Source of the DNA: Pseudomonas sp. S35
Lineage (GTDB): Bacteria; Pseudomonadota; Gammaproteobacteria; Pseudomonadales; Pseudomonadaceae
Assembly (NCBI RefSeq): GCF_009866765.1
Contig: NZ_CP019431.1
Coordinates: forward strand, 2,604,001-2,668,000
Length of the DNA: 64,000 nucleotides
Direction: 5' to 3'
Shown here: in pieces, positions 44,560 through 53,209 of the stretch
Position numbering within the stretch: the first letter of the stretch is position 1
Layout: the number at the start of each line of letters is the position of its first letter
The notes under the pieces: model-generated
What the model was told of the DNA's origin: nothing
The model's input: the letters and a program-made list of their open reading frames with translations, nothing else
Databases searched by the model: none
Position numbers and translations under genes: made by a program

Positions 44560-45072
44560 TTAAGGGCACTCGGTCGCCCGGCGCAATTGCTGATACGCCT
44601 GCACCAACTGCTCCAGGCTGAACGCCAGGTTGCGCCCGCTGGGGTTGGGCAGCACCCACACTGACGCACCGCCCAGCACCTTTGGTTGCAAGCCCCAGGC
44701 GATCTCGCGCTGGCCGCTCAAGGCGCTGTAGCCGGGCTTGCCCAGGAACGCCACGAAGCGCGGCGCGCAGTGGCGGATCTTCTGTTCGAAGCCCGTCGCA
44801 GCCTGTGTGAACTCATGCCGTGCCAATTCGCCCGCGCTGGCCGTGGGGCGTTCCACCAATGTGGTCAGGCCGCAGTGGTAGTGCAACAGCGTGCGGCCGT
44901 GTTCGGGGAGGATTTCATGGGGAGTGAACCCGGCCAGATGCAAGGTGCGCCAGAAGCGGTTGCTGCGGTTGGCGAAATGCAGGCCGAGGGCGGCCGAACC
45001 CTTGCCGGGATTGACGCCGCAGAACACCACGTTCAGGTGGTTGGCGAGGATGTCGTCGAGCCCGGCGCTCAT
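44560..45072 (-). CDS. mug: G/U mismatch-specific DNA glycosylase
   Basis: Removes uracil, thymine or ethenocytosine from mismatches with guanine. The 170-aa product has the active-site segment GVNPGKGSAALG with the catalytic Asn21, HFANRSNRFW and the intercalation motif NPSGRN. The ATG overlaps the stop of the upstream AraC-family gene by 4 nt, so it is translated from that mRNA. Confidence 0.92.
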   Translation of the reverse strand: MSAGLDDILANHLNVVFCGVNPGKGSAALGLHFANRSNRFWRTLHLAGFTPHEILPEHGRTLLHYHCGLTTLVERPTASAGELARHEFTQAATGFEQKIRHCAPRFVAFLGKPGYSALSGQREIAWGLQPKVLGGASVWVLPNPSGRNLAFSLEQLVQAYQQLRRATECP

Positions 45073-46070
45073 GCCGGGCTCCTGAAACCCTGGCGGCTGG
45101 CGCCCGGCGGCTGCCCGGTGATGCGTTTGTAGGCGCGGCTGAAGGCCGCCTGGGAGGTATAGCCGAGGCGGTACGCCACTTCTTCGATGGGCAGCCGCTC
45201 CAGGGTCAGCCACTGGCTGGCGAGGCGCATGCGCAGTTCGGTCACGTAACGCAACGGGGGAACCCCCAAGGTGGCCTGGAAACGATCCGCGAACACCGAG
45301 CGTGAGGTATGACAGTGCGCCGCCAGCTCGGCCACGCTCCAGTCGCGCCCCGGTTGCTGGTGCAGGGCGAGCAGGGCACCGGCCAGGCGGGTGTCGCGCA
45401 AGGCGGCCGCCAGGCCCGACGCATTGGCGCAGGCGCACTCGACCCAGCCGCGCACGATCATCGCCGCCACCACATCGGCCAGGCGCGCAAGGATGCCGGC
45501 ATAACCGACGCGGGCGCTGGAGACTTCGCGTTCCATCACCGCCAGGATCGGCATCAGGCCGGGGTAACGCTGGCCTGCGGCGTCGATCAGCATCAAGGCC
45601 GGCATCAAGTTGCCGAGGCCCTGGATGCTGTCGAGTTCGAACTCCATGCAGGCACTGAACAGCAGGGTGCTGGAGGGAGCAAAGGGCGAGGCATTCACCG
45701 CGCACACCGTATCGCCCAGCGGTGCGGCGTCGAAGCTGGCGATGTCCTGCACGGGGTGATCCGGTTTGGATAACAGCGCGTGGGCGCCACCGTGGGCGAT
45801 AAACACCGCATTGCCGGCCGACAACTCAAAGAGGCTGCCGTCGTGCAGGCGCAGGGTCGTGCAGCCGGCGGCCAGAAAATGGAAATACGCATGGCCCGGC
45901 TTGGCCGCAAAGCTGATGCCGAACACCGGCCCGGCCTGGATGCGCCGGTACTGCACGCCGCGCAGGCGCATGCTGCGCAGCAGTTCGTTGATCAGCTCGG
46001 AGGACAGGGTGAACGCGTTGTCGGCTGGCATGTTCGGGGTTTCGGTCAAGAACTCAAGGGTTTGAATCAT
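45069..46070 (-). CDS. AraC-family regulator with cupin-type sensor
   Basis: A 333-aa regulator. The N-terminal cupin (AraC_binding-like) includes GHAYFHFLAAGCTTLRLHDG. The C-terminal double HTH has WSVAELAAHCHTSRSVFADRF and EEVAYRLGYTSQAAFSRAYKR. It diverges from the MFS efflux gene over 58 bp, the usual layout for a local regulator of a drug or metabolite exporter. Translation runs straight into mug. Confidence 0.9.
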   Translation of the reverse strand: MIQTLEFLTETPNMPADNAFTLSSELINELLRSMRLRGVQYRRIQAGPVFGISFAAKPGHAYFHFLAAGCTTLRLHDGSLFELSAGNAVFIAHGGAHALLSKPDHPVQDIASFDAAPLGDTVCAVNASPFAPSSTLLFSACMEFELDSIQGLGNLMPALMLIDAAGQRYPGLMPILAVMEREVSSARVGYAGILARLADVVAAMIVRGWVECACANASGLAAALRDTRLAGALLALHQQPGRDWSVAELAAHCHTSRSVFADRFQATLGVPPLRYVTELRMRLASQWLTLERLPIEEVAYRLGYTSQAAFSRAYKRITGQPPGASRQGFRSPA

Positions 46071-46128
46071 AGATCATCCTGAAGGCGGAACCTAGACTGG
46101 CCGTCACGCTAATGCTTGAGGATGTCTT

Positions 46129-47367
46129 GTGATGAATGATTGTGTGTCCCATGCCCCTGTCGATGGCAGGGCAGAACCGACCGCGCCGGCCTGGATGGCG
46201 GTGTTTTCCCTGGCGATGGGCGTGTTCGGCCTGCTCACCGCGGAGTACCTGCCGGCCAGCCTGCTGACGCCGATGGCCTTGGACCTGGGCGTGTCGCAAG
46301 CGTTGGCCGGGCAGGCGGTCACGGTCACGGCGGTAGTGGCGTTGTTCGCCGGTCTGCTGGTGCCCGGCCTGACGCGCGGCATCGACCGGCGCCTGGTGCT
46401 GCTGGGGTTCTCCACGCTGATGATTGCGTCCAACCTGCTGGTGGCGTTCTCGTCCAGCCTGCTGGTGCTGTTGTTGATGCGCATCCTGCTGGGCATTGCC
46501 CTCGGCGGTTTCTGGAGCATGGCGGCGGCCGTGGCGATGCGCCTGGTACCGGCGGCGTTGCTGCCCCGTGCGCTGTCGATCATCTTCAGCGGCATTGCGG
46601 TGGGTACCGTCGTCGCGGTGCCGTTGGGCAGCTACCTGGGTGGCCTGTACGGCTGGCGCAGTGCATTTGTGGCGGCGGCCGCCGTCGGCGTGGTGACCCT
46701 GGCGTTCCAGCTGTTCACCCTGCCGCGCCTGGCACCCAGCGGCACCGCACGCCTGCGCACCGTGCTTGATGTACTGCTGCGCCCCGGCATTGCCATCGGT
46801 ATGTTCGGCTGCGTGTTGGTGCACACCGGGCACTTCGCGCTGTTTACCTACATTCGCCCGTTTCTGGAAAGCACCACCGGGGTCGGCACCCAAGGGCTGG
46901 CGTTGATGCTGCTGGGGTTTGGCGTGGCGAACTTTGTCGGCACGCTGCTGGCCGGTTGGTTGCTGGTGCGCAACCCCCGGGGAACCCTGGTGTTGATGCC
47001 GGTCGTGGTGGGCGTCGCGGCGTTGGCCCTGGTGGTGCTGCCCGCGTCACTGCCGGGTCAGGCAGTGCTCTTGGTGCTGTGGGGCATGGCCTTCGGCGGT
47101 GTGCCGGTGGCGTGGTCCAACTGGGTGGCCCGTGCGGTGCCGGATCAGGCGGAAAGTGCCGGTGGCATGGTGGTCGCTTCGGTGCAATCGGCAATCGCGG
47201 CGGGTGCGGCGGGCGGGGGCGCGCTGTTCAGTGCCACCGGCATCGACGGGGTGTTTCTGGGCGCGGGTTGCTTGGTGCTGTTGGCGGCATTGTTGATCGC
47301 CCTGCGCGTGCAGGTGCCCCGGCACGCTGCGGTAGGGAGTGTGACGCACCACCCGTCTTTGGTTTAG
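46129..47367 (+). CDS. MFS efflux transporter, DHA1 family (NepI/AraJ-like)
   Basis: A 412-aa carrier with 12 predicted spans. The opening MGVFGLLTAEYLPASLLTPMA and the loop GLTRGIDRRLVLLG resemble NepI-type purine ribonucleoside exporters. The name is tentative, because close relatives export sugars, amino acids or drugs. Regulated presumably by the divergent AraC-family protein. Confidence 0.82.
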   Translation: MMNDCVSHAPVDGRAEPTAPAWMAVFSLAMGVFGLLTAEYLPASLLTPMALDLGVSQALAGQAVTVTAVVALFAGLLVPGLTRGIDRRLVLLGFSTLMIASNLLVAFSSSLLVLLLMRILLGIALGGFWSMAAAVAMRLVPAALLPRALSIIFSGIAVGTVVAVPLGSYLGGLYGWRSAFVAAAAVGVVTLAFQLFTLPRLAPSGTARLRTVLDVLLRPGIAIGMFGCVLVHTGHFALFTYIRPFLESTTGVGTQGLALMLLGFGVANFVGTLLAGWLLVRNPRGTLVLMPVVVGVAALALVVLPASLPGQAVLLVLWGMAFGGVPVAWSNWVARAVPDQAESAGGMVVASVQSAIAAGAAGGGALFSATGIDGVFLGAGCLVLLAALLIALRVQVPRHAAVGSVTHHPSLV

Positions 47368-47411
47368 TCTGAAACGCTTCGTTGATCGCAAACGCTTCTG
47401 GAGTCGTAAGC

Positions 47412-48245
47412 ATGACCGAGTATGTACCCCCGAAAGTCTGGACCTGGGACACCGAAAGCGGCGGCACCTTCGCCAGCATCAACCGGCCCATCGCCGGTGC
47501 TACCCACGACAAACAACTGCCCATCGGCAAGCATCCGTTGCAGCTGTACTCCCTGGCCACGCCCAACGGGCAGAAGGTCACGATCCTGCTCGAAGAGTTG
47601 TTGGCACTGGGGCACAGCGGCGCGGAATACGATGCGTGGCTGATCAAGATCGGCGACGGCGACCAGTTCGGCAGCGGTTTTGTCGGGGTCAATCCGAACT
47701 CCAAGATCCCGGCCTTGATGGACCACGGCGGCGCCACGCCGATTCGTGTATTCGAGTCCGGCGCGATCCTGCAGTACCTGGCCGAGAAGTTCGGCGCGTT
47801 CTTCCCCACCGAGCCGGCGGCCCGTGCGGAGTGTTTGTCGTGGTTGTTCTGGCAGATGGGCAGCGCGCCTTACCTGGGCGGTGGCTTCGGGCATTTCTAC
47901 GCGTATGCGCCGAGCAAGATGGAATACCCGATCAACCGCTTCGCAATGGAAGCCAAGCGTCAGTTGGACGTGCTGGACAAGCGCCTGGCGGTGAGCGAGT
48001 ACATTGCCGGGGATGAATACACCATTGCCGACATTGCGATCTGGCCGTGGTATGGCGGGTTGGTCAAAGGCCGCTTGTATGGCGCGGCGCAGTTTCTGGC
48101 GGTACACGAATACAAGCATGTGCAGCGCTGGGCGGACGCGATTGATGCGCGGCCGGCGGTGCAGCGGGGGCGGCGGGTGAATCGGGTGTCGGGCGAGCTC
48201 CAGGAGCAGTTGGCTGAGCGGCATGACGCAAGCGACCTGGACTGA
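47412..48245 (+). CDS. yghU: YghU-type glutathione transferase/disulfide-bond reductase
   Basis: A 277-aa GST of the Nu class. A long N-terminal extension (VPPKVWTWDTESGG...FASINRPIAG) precedes the thioredoxin domain, with LYSLATPNGQKVTILLEE, NPNSKIPAL and a FESGAILQYLAEKFG glutathione-binding stretch. This matches Escherichia coli YghU in layout. The start at 47412 is preferred over an ATG ten codons upstream. A REP hairpin follows. Confidence 0.9.
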   Translation: MTEYVPPKVWTWDTESGGTFASINRPIAGATHDKQLPIGKHPLQLYSLATPNGQKVTILLEELLALGHSGAEYDAWLIKIGDGDQFGSGFVGVNPNSKIPALMDHGGATPIRVFESGAILQYLAEKFGAFFPTEPAARAECLSWLFWQMGSAPYLGGGFGHFYAYAPSKMEYPINRFAMEAKRQLDVLDKRLAVSEYIAGDEYTIADIAIWPWYGGLVKGRLYGAAQFLAVHEYKHVQRWADAIDARPAVQRGRRVNRVSGELQEQLAERHDASDLD

Positions 48246-48257
48246 TTGAGATCCAAG

Positions 48258-48302
48258 TGTGGGAGGGGGCAAGTCGAATCGTCGCACCGCCCCTCCCACA
48301 TT
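48258..48302. terminator. REP pair between convergent yghU and binding-protein gene
   Basis: TGTGGGAGGGG and CCCCTCCCACA arms enclose CAAGTCGAATCGTCGCACC, the inverted form of the insert in the hairpin at 41553-41599. It separates two convergent genes and can end both transcripts. Confidence 0.7.
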
Positions 48303-48321
48303 TGGTCTCGCTGCCTTCGGG

Positions 48322-49248
48322 TTATTTGTAGCGCTGTTCGAACACCGCTACCTGCTCAGGCTTGATGAGTTCAAACGGCACCCACACTTCCGACTCGATC
48401 GGTTCACCCTTGATCATCTTGATCGCCGACTCCACCGCCTTGGTCGCCTGGGCCTTGGGGTCCTGGAACACCGACGCCGCCAGCATCCCGCGCTTGACCG
48501 CCGCCAGCCCGTCCGGCAAACCGTCGATACCGACAATCGCCACTTCGCCCTTGGCCTTGCCCGATTGCTGCAACGCCATGGCCGCGCCAATCGCCATTTC
48601 ATCGTTGTTGGCAACGATGGCATCGAACTGGGTGCCCGCCAGCAGCCAGTTGCTGGTCAGGTCCATGCTTTTGCTGCGCTGCCATTCGGCGCTTTGCTGT
48701 TCAACCACGTTGATGCCCGGAAAGTCCTTGAGCACCTGTTTGGCGCCTTCGGTGCGGTCGTGGGTGGCATTCTGCGCAAGGTCGCCCATGATGATCGCCA
48801 CGGTGCCCTTGCCACCGAGTTTTTCCGCCAGGTAACGCATCTGCAATTGCCCGGCCTCGATGTCGTTGGAGGCCACGGTGACTACGCCCTTGGGCAGCGT
48901 GCGTTCATCCGGGTGGCGGTTGACGTACACCAGCGGCGTCTTGGCGGCCACCGCTGCACGGGTCATGTTGGCGGTGGCGGAGGTGTCCACCGGCAGCACG
49001 ATCACCGCGTCGACCTTTTGGTTGAGAAAGCCTTCGACCTGGTTGAGCTGGCGCACCACGTCGCCCTGGGCGTCTTCGAACTGGATCTGCACACCGTGCT
49101 GCTTGGCGGCGCTGTCCAGGCCGTTGCGTACGTAGGTCATGAAATTGTCGTCGACCCGGGCAATGCTCACGCCGATACGGTAATCGGCGAAGGACCATGG
49201 GCTGACCAGCAGCAACAGCGTGGCAAGGATCAATGAATAGCGATGCAT
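48322..49248 (-). CDS. Periplasmic sugar/cyclitol-binding protein (MocB/RbsB-like)
   Basis: A 308-aa type I periplasmic binding protein. A signal peptide (LILATLLLLVSPWSFA-DYR) is followed by IGVSIARVDDNFMTYVRNG, VDAVIVLPVDTS and VGIDGLPDGLAAV. The start at 49248 follows AACAATAAAAGGAAC, a Crc/Hfq-type motif merged with the ribosome site. It is the last gene of the operon behind the sigma-54 promoter, after a MocC-like and an inositol-dehydrogenase-like gene. That points to inositol or an inosamine as ligand. No permease or ATPase accompanies it. Confidence 0.87.
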   Translation of the reverse strand: MHRYSLILATLLLLVSPWSFADYRIGVSIARVDDNFMTYVRNGLDSAAKQHGVQIQFEDAQGDVVRQLNQVEGFLNQKVDAVIVLPVDTSATANMTRAAVAAKTPLVYVNRHPDERTLPKGVVTVASNDIEAGQLQMRYLAEKLGGKGTVAIIMGDLAQNATHDRTEGAKQVLKDFPGINVVEQQSAEWQRSKSMDLTSNWLLAGTQFDAIVANNDEMAIGAAMALQQSGKAKGEVAIVGIDGLPDGLAAVKRGMLAASVFQDPKAQATKAVESAIKMIKGEPIESEVWVPFELIKPEQVAVFEQRYK

Positions 49249-49267
49249 GAGGGTGTTCCTTTTATTG

Positions 49268-50047
49268 TTATAGGGTGAACGCTTGACGAAAACGCTCCAG
49301 GGCCAACTCGCTGTCGCCGCTGGCCCAGCCTTCCAGGCCGACCACGCCACTGTAGCCTATGCCATGCAAGGCCCTGGCGATGGCCGGGTAGTGGATTTCG
49401 CCGGTGCCTGGCTCTTTGCGCCCGGGCACGTCGGCCACCTGGATCTCACCGATGGCGGAGCCTGCGCGCTGGATCAGTTCGATCAGGTTTCCTTCGCCGA
49501 TCTGTGCGTGGTACAGGTCCAGGTTCATCTTCACATGCGGGCTGCCCACGGCTTCGATCAGCGCCAATGTGTCCTCGGCGCGGGCGAATGGAACGCCGGG
49601 GTGGTCGACTTCGGTGTTGAGGTTTTCCAGCAGGAACACTCGGCCGGCGTCTTCACCCAGGCGGGCGATTTTCTCCAGGGTCTTGCAGGCGCTCAGCCAC
49701 ATGCGGCCGGTGGTCTGGCTCACGGGCTGCACTGGCAGGCCGCCGTCACCCAGGCCGGTGCCGTGCAGGTTGAGACTGGGGCAGTTCAGGCGTGCGGCGA
49801 TGCCTAAAGATTCCCGGGCACTGTCGAGCAACTGGCGGATGCCGTCGGGGTCGGTGAGGGTGCCGCTGATGTAGCCGGTCATGGAGGTGAAATCAGCACC
49901 CGTGGCCACCAGGGCGTCGATGTCTTTGTGGGTCCAATCCCAGATTTCGGCACTGAAGCCCAGGGCGTGAATGCGTTTGACGCGCTCGACGAAGGGCAGG
50001 TCGAGGAACACCATCTCGGCACTGATCGCCAGCTTGAACGGGATCAT
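49268..50047 (-). CDS. TIM-barrel isomerase/epimerase, MocC/hydroxypyruvate-isomerase-like
   Basis: A 259-aa AP-endonuclease-2-type barrel: FKLAISAEMVFLDLPF at the start, LENLNTEVDHPGVPF, MNLDLYHAQIGEGNLIELI with metal-ligand His and Asp, and IGEIQVADVPGRKEPG near the end. Relatives include hydroxypyruvate isomerase, IolE/IolI and rhizobial MocC. The ATG overlaps the stop of the dehydrogenase gene by 4 nt. It probably acts on the keto product of that enzyme. Confidence 0.87.
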   Translation of the reverse strand: MIPFKLAISAEMVFLDLPFVERVKRIHALGFSAEIWDWTHKDIDALVATGADFTSMTGYISGTLTDPDGIRQLLDSARESLGIAARLNCPSLNLHGTGLGDGGLPVQPVSQTTGRMWLSACKTLEKIARLGEDAGRVFLLENLNTEVDHPGVPFARAEDTLALIEAVGSPHVKMNLDLYHAQIGEGNLIELIQRAGSAIGEIQVADVPGRKEPGTGEIHYPAIARALHGIGYSGVVGLEGWASGDSELALERFRQAFTL

Positions 50048-51048
50048 ACGGCCACCGCCTTGCCTTGCTCGAACGAGGTGATGCAAGCGCGGGCAATTGC
50101 CAGCGCCGCACGTGCGTCTTCGCCGCTGGCCAGGGGTTTGGCGCCGGTGCGCAGGCAGTCGACAAAGTGGTTGAGCTCGGCAACGTACGCGTCGCGCAGC
50201 AGGTCGGTGTCCAGGCGCTGGGTATCGGCCTGGATGCCTTGGGCCAGGTAGCGTGTGAGGTCGGACTCCTGCACGCCGCCCATGGTCAGCATGCCGGCGC
50301 TGCCGAATACTTCGCCGCGCACGTCGTAGCCATACACCGCCTGGAAGTTGGCTTCGGCGGTGGCAATCGCACCGTTATCGAAGCGGATCGTGACCACGGC
50401 GGTGTCGAGGAACCCTTTGCTTTTGTATGCCGGGGCGATCAGCGCGTCGGCCATTACGTGGACTTCTACGGCTTCGGCACCGGGGTTGAGGTAGCGCAGG
50501 GTGTCGAAGTCGTGGATCAGGGTTTCGAGGAAGATCACCCATTGCGGCGAGTTGGCCGGGTTGTTCAGCGCCGGGTCGCGGGTCAGCGAGCGCAGCAGTT
50601 GCGGGGTGCCGATACGGCCGGCCAGCACGTCGAGGTGCGCGGTGCGAAAGCTCTTGGCGAAGCGACGGTTGAAGCCGACCTGCAACGGCACCCGGGCATC
50701 GGCGGCGGCAGCGATGGCGCGGTCGGCTTCATCCAGGGTGATGGCCATGGGTTTTTCGCAGAAGATCCCTTTGCCGGCGCGGGCGGCGCTGATCACCAGT
50801 TCGGCGTGGCTGCGTGCAGGGGCGGCGATCAGCACGCCGTCGATGTCCGGGTCGTCGAGCAGCTGTTGCGGGTCGGTGTAGACCTTGTCCACGCCCAACT
50901 CGGCCGCCAGGCGTGCGGCTTGGCCTGGGGTAGGGTCGGCGATGGCGGCCAGGCTGGCACCGGGAATATGCCGCGCGGCAGTCAGGCCGTGGAAGCTGCC
51001 CATGCGACCAGCACCGATCAAGCCCAGGCGGATGTTCTGTGTACTCAT
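50044..51048 (-). CDS. Inositol 2-dehydrogenase-like oxidoreductase (Gfo/Idh/MocA)
   Basis: NAD(P)-dependent cyclitol dehydrogenase of 334 aa. The Rossmann motif GLIGAGRMGSFH at 9-20, the EKP motif in IFCEKPMA, and the catalytic pair in LIHDFDTLRYL are all present. The family covers IolG, scyllo-inositol dehydrogenases and MocA. The start at 51048 is the family start; the frame runs 16 codons further. First gene of the operon, with AACAATAAGAAGG in the leader and a sigma-54 promoter upstream. Confidence 0.88.
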   Translation of the reverse strand: MSTQNIRLGLIGAGRMGSFHGLTAARHIPGASLAAIADPTPGQAARLAAELGVDKVYTDPQQLLDDPDIDGVLIAAPARSHAELVISAARAGKGIFCEKPMAITLDEADRAIAAAADARVPLQVGFNRRFAKSFRTAHLDVLAGRIGTPQLLRSLTRDPALNNPANSPQWVIFLETLIHDFDTLRYLNPGAEAVEVHVMADALIAPAYKSKGFLDTAVVTIRFDNGAIATAEANFQAVYGYDVRGEVFGSAGMLTMGGVQESDLTRYLAQGIQADTQRLDTDLLRDAYVAELNHFVDCLRTGAKPLASGEDARAALAIARACITSFEQGKAVAV

Positions 51049-51106
51049 GTGGTGACCCCTTCTTATTGTTGGCCTCAGGACAGTCCTGATGGGCAAAGGG
51101 GTAGGA

Positions 51107-51122
51107 GCAAAGGCTGTGCCAA
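51107..51122 (-). promoter_or_regulatory. Sigma-54 (-24/-12) promoter of the dehydrogenase operon
   Basis: On the minus strand the sequence TTGGCACAGCCTTTGC matches the sigma-54 consensus TTGGCACG-N4-TTGC at every key position except the G after TTGGCAC. Start of transcription would fall near 51095, about 47 nt before the dehydrogenase ATG. The divergent neighbour is a sigma-54 activator. Confidence 0.75.
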
Positions 51123-51186
51123 TTTATAACATGTTGATAATTATGGAGTTATCTGAAATTTATAAACAAAAAGTGTTCATTTTAAT

Positions 51187-51208
51187 GACATGTCTATACT
51201 GACATGTC
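51187..51208. promoter_or_regulatory. Candidate activator site: two GACATGTC palindromes
   Basis: GACATGTC occurs at 51187-51194 and 51201-51208, 14 bp apart, about 65-100 bp upstream of the -24 element and 23 bp before the activator's own start. Position fits an upstream activating sequence for the Fis-type protein encoded next to it. Confidence 0.5.
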
Positions 51209-51230
51209 AAAAACATGAACATGGTTAAAC

Positions 51231-53195
51231 ATGATGAGCATGGCCTTCAGCGTCCAAGACCTTGATTACCTGACAGCCCTCGGGCCTGCTGCGCTGAATG
51301 ACGGCCCGGTCGATGCGCTGGAACAGGCGTGGCGGGAGTGTCAGGCGGGGCGGGTGCAACGCCCGGCCGACGTGCGCCACGTGATCTGGGCGTCGTGGCG
51401 CCGCAGTGTCGAAGCCGGGATTGACCCTGCCGACAACCAGTATCGGTTTGTCGCGCCGCACAACCTGGCGACGATCCTGGTTACGCACCGGGTGCTGATC
51501 GAGGCGGCGGCTCAAGTCATGCACGGCCTGCTGGCCTACAACCCACGCGGGCATATCAACCTCACCGATGCCGACGGCACCACCCTGTATTTCTGCGGGC
51601 TGGACATCACCCCGGTGGGCAGCCGCCTGGCGGAGTCGGTACAAGGCACCAACTGCACCGGCCTGGCCCTGGCCGAAGACCGCCTGGTGTACGTGCTGGC
51701 TGAAGAAAATTTCGCCGTTGGCCTGCGCCAGCGCCGCATGCACTGCGCCGCCGCGCCGATCAAGAATGCCCAAGGCCAGACCTTGGCCATGCTCACCCTC
51801 ACCGCCGAACCCGGCTGGTTCCACTTTCACACCCTTGGCACCGTACAAGCCGCTGCCGAAGCGGTTTCCCGCCAGATGGCCCTGCAAGCGCTGCTTGAAG
51901 AACAGCAAACCGTGCTCGAAGTGCTTAACGAAGGCCTGGTGGTGCTGGACGAGCGCGGTTGCATCAAGGCGCTCAACCGCTATGCCCGGCAACTGTTCCA
52001 GGTGGGGCCGGAGTTGGTGGGCAGCCCCTTCCAGCGCCTGGGGCGCAGCGAATTGAGCGACGCGCTGGGTGAGCCGGTGCGTGACCTCGATTGCACCTTC
52101 CACCTGCACGACCGCAGCCAACTCGCCTGCCTGGTCTCGGTGTGCCCGCTGGAGCAGGGCGGGGTGATCGTCTCACTGCGCGAGAACCGGCGCATCCGCG
52201 AAATCACCCGGCGCCTCGTTGGCACCCAGGCGCGCTACACCTTTGACACCCTCCAGGGCACCTCGCGGGCGATCCAGGACGCGCTGCACCTGGCGCGCAT
52301 CGCCAGTCGCAGTGACGCCACCACCCTGATCCTGGGGGAAAGCGGCACCGGCAAAGAGTTGTTCGCCCAGGCGATTCACAACGCCAGCGAGCGCTGCAAC
52401 GGCCCGTTCGTGGCGGTCAACTGCGGTGCGATTCCACGGGATCTGGTGCAGAGTGAACTGTTCGGCCATGTCGAAGGCGCGTTCACCGGATCGGCGCGGG
52501 GTGGCTCGGCGGGCAAGTTCGAACTGGCGGATGGCGGCACCATTTTCCTGGATGAGATCGGCGACATGTCCTTCGACGCCCAGGTCAGCTTGCTGCGGGT
52601 GTTGCAGGAGGGTGAAATTGCGCGAGTCGGCGCAAAAAGCGCACGCCAGGTGGACGTACGCATCATTGCCGCCACCCACCGCAACCTCAGCCAGGCCGTG
52701 GCCGAAGGCGCGTTCCGCGAAGACCTTTACTACCGCCTCAACGTTCTGAACCTGACCGTGCCGCCATTGCGCATGCGCCGCGAAGACATCCCGTTGCTGG
52801 CGCGACACTTCCTCACGCGCTGCGCACGTTCGTTGCGAAAATCGGTGCAAGGTTTCTCGCCGGAAGCCTTGGCCTTGCTCTCGTCCCACGGCTGGCCGGG
52901 CAACGTGCGCGAGCTGGAAAACGCCATCGAACGGGCGACCAACCTGGCGACGGGCGAACTCATCCAAGCGGCCGACCTACCCCTGGAAACCCGACCACGA
53001 GCCACGCTGCGCCATTACGAGCCCCAGCCCGCCCAAGACCTGAGCAGCCACGAAATGCACGCCATCATCGCCGCGCTCAAAAGCACCGGCGGCAACATCC
53101 GCCTGGCCGCCCAACAACTGAACGTATCGCGGGGTGGGCTGTACAACAAAATGAGTCGGTTTGGGCTGAGTGCCGGGGATTTTCGCGGCGTATAA
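51231..53195 (+). CDS. Sigma-54-dependent Fis-family activator (AcoR-like)
   Basis: A 654-aa enhancer-binding protein. An N-terminal GAF-like region (SRLAESVQGTNCTGLAL, as in AcoR) and a PAS-like segment (LNEGLVVLDERGCIKALN) precede the AAA+ domain with Walker A GESGTGKE (about 370), the sigma-54 contact loop at about 415 and Walker B GGTIFLDEIGD. A Fis HTH ends the protein (GGNIRLAAQQLNVSRGGLYNKM). The contact loop reads GAFTGS, not the usual GAFTGA. Divergent from the dehydrogenase operon and its sigma-54 promoter, which it probably activates in response to a cyclitol. Confidence 0.93.
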   Translation: MMSMAFSVQDLDYLTALGPAALNDGPVDALEQAWRECQAGRVQRPADVRHVIWASWRRSVEAGIDPADNQYRFVAPHNLATILVTHRVLIEAAAQVMHGLLAYNPRGHINLTDADGTTLYFCGLDITPVGSRLAESVQGTNCTGLALAEDRLVYVLAEENFAVGLRQRRMHCAAAPIKNAQGQTLAMLTLTAEPGWFHFHTLGTVQAAAEAVSRQMALQALLEEQQTVLEVLNEGLVVLDERGCIKALNRYARQLFQVGPELVGSPFQRLGRSELSDALGEPVRDLDCTFHLHDRSQLACLVSVCPLEQGGVIVSLRENRRIREITRRLVGTQARYTFDTLQGTSRAIQDALHLARIASRSDATTLILGESGTGKELFAQAIHNASERCNGPFVAVNCGAIPRDLVQSELFGHVEGAFTGSARGGSAGKFELADGGTIFLDEIGDMSFDAQVSLLRVLQEGEIARVGAKSARQVDVRIIAATHRNLSQAVAEGAFREDLYYRLNVLNLTVPPLRMRREDIPLLARHFLTRCARSLRKSVQGFSPEALALLSSHGWPGNVRELENAIERATNLATGELIQAADLPLETRPRATLRHYEPQPAQDLSSHEMHAIIAALKSTGGNIRLAAQQLNVSRGGLYNKMSRFGLSAGDFRGV

Positions 53196-53209
53196 ATTCA
53201 AAATATGGC

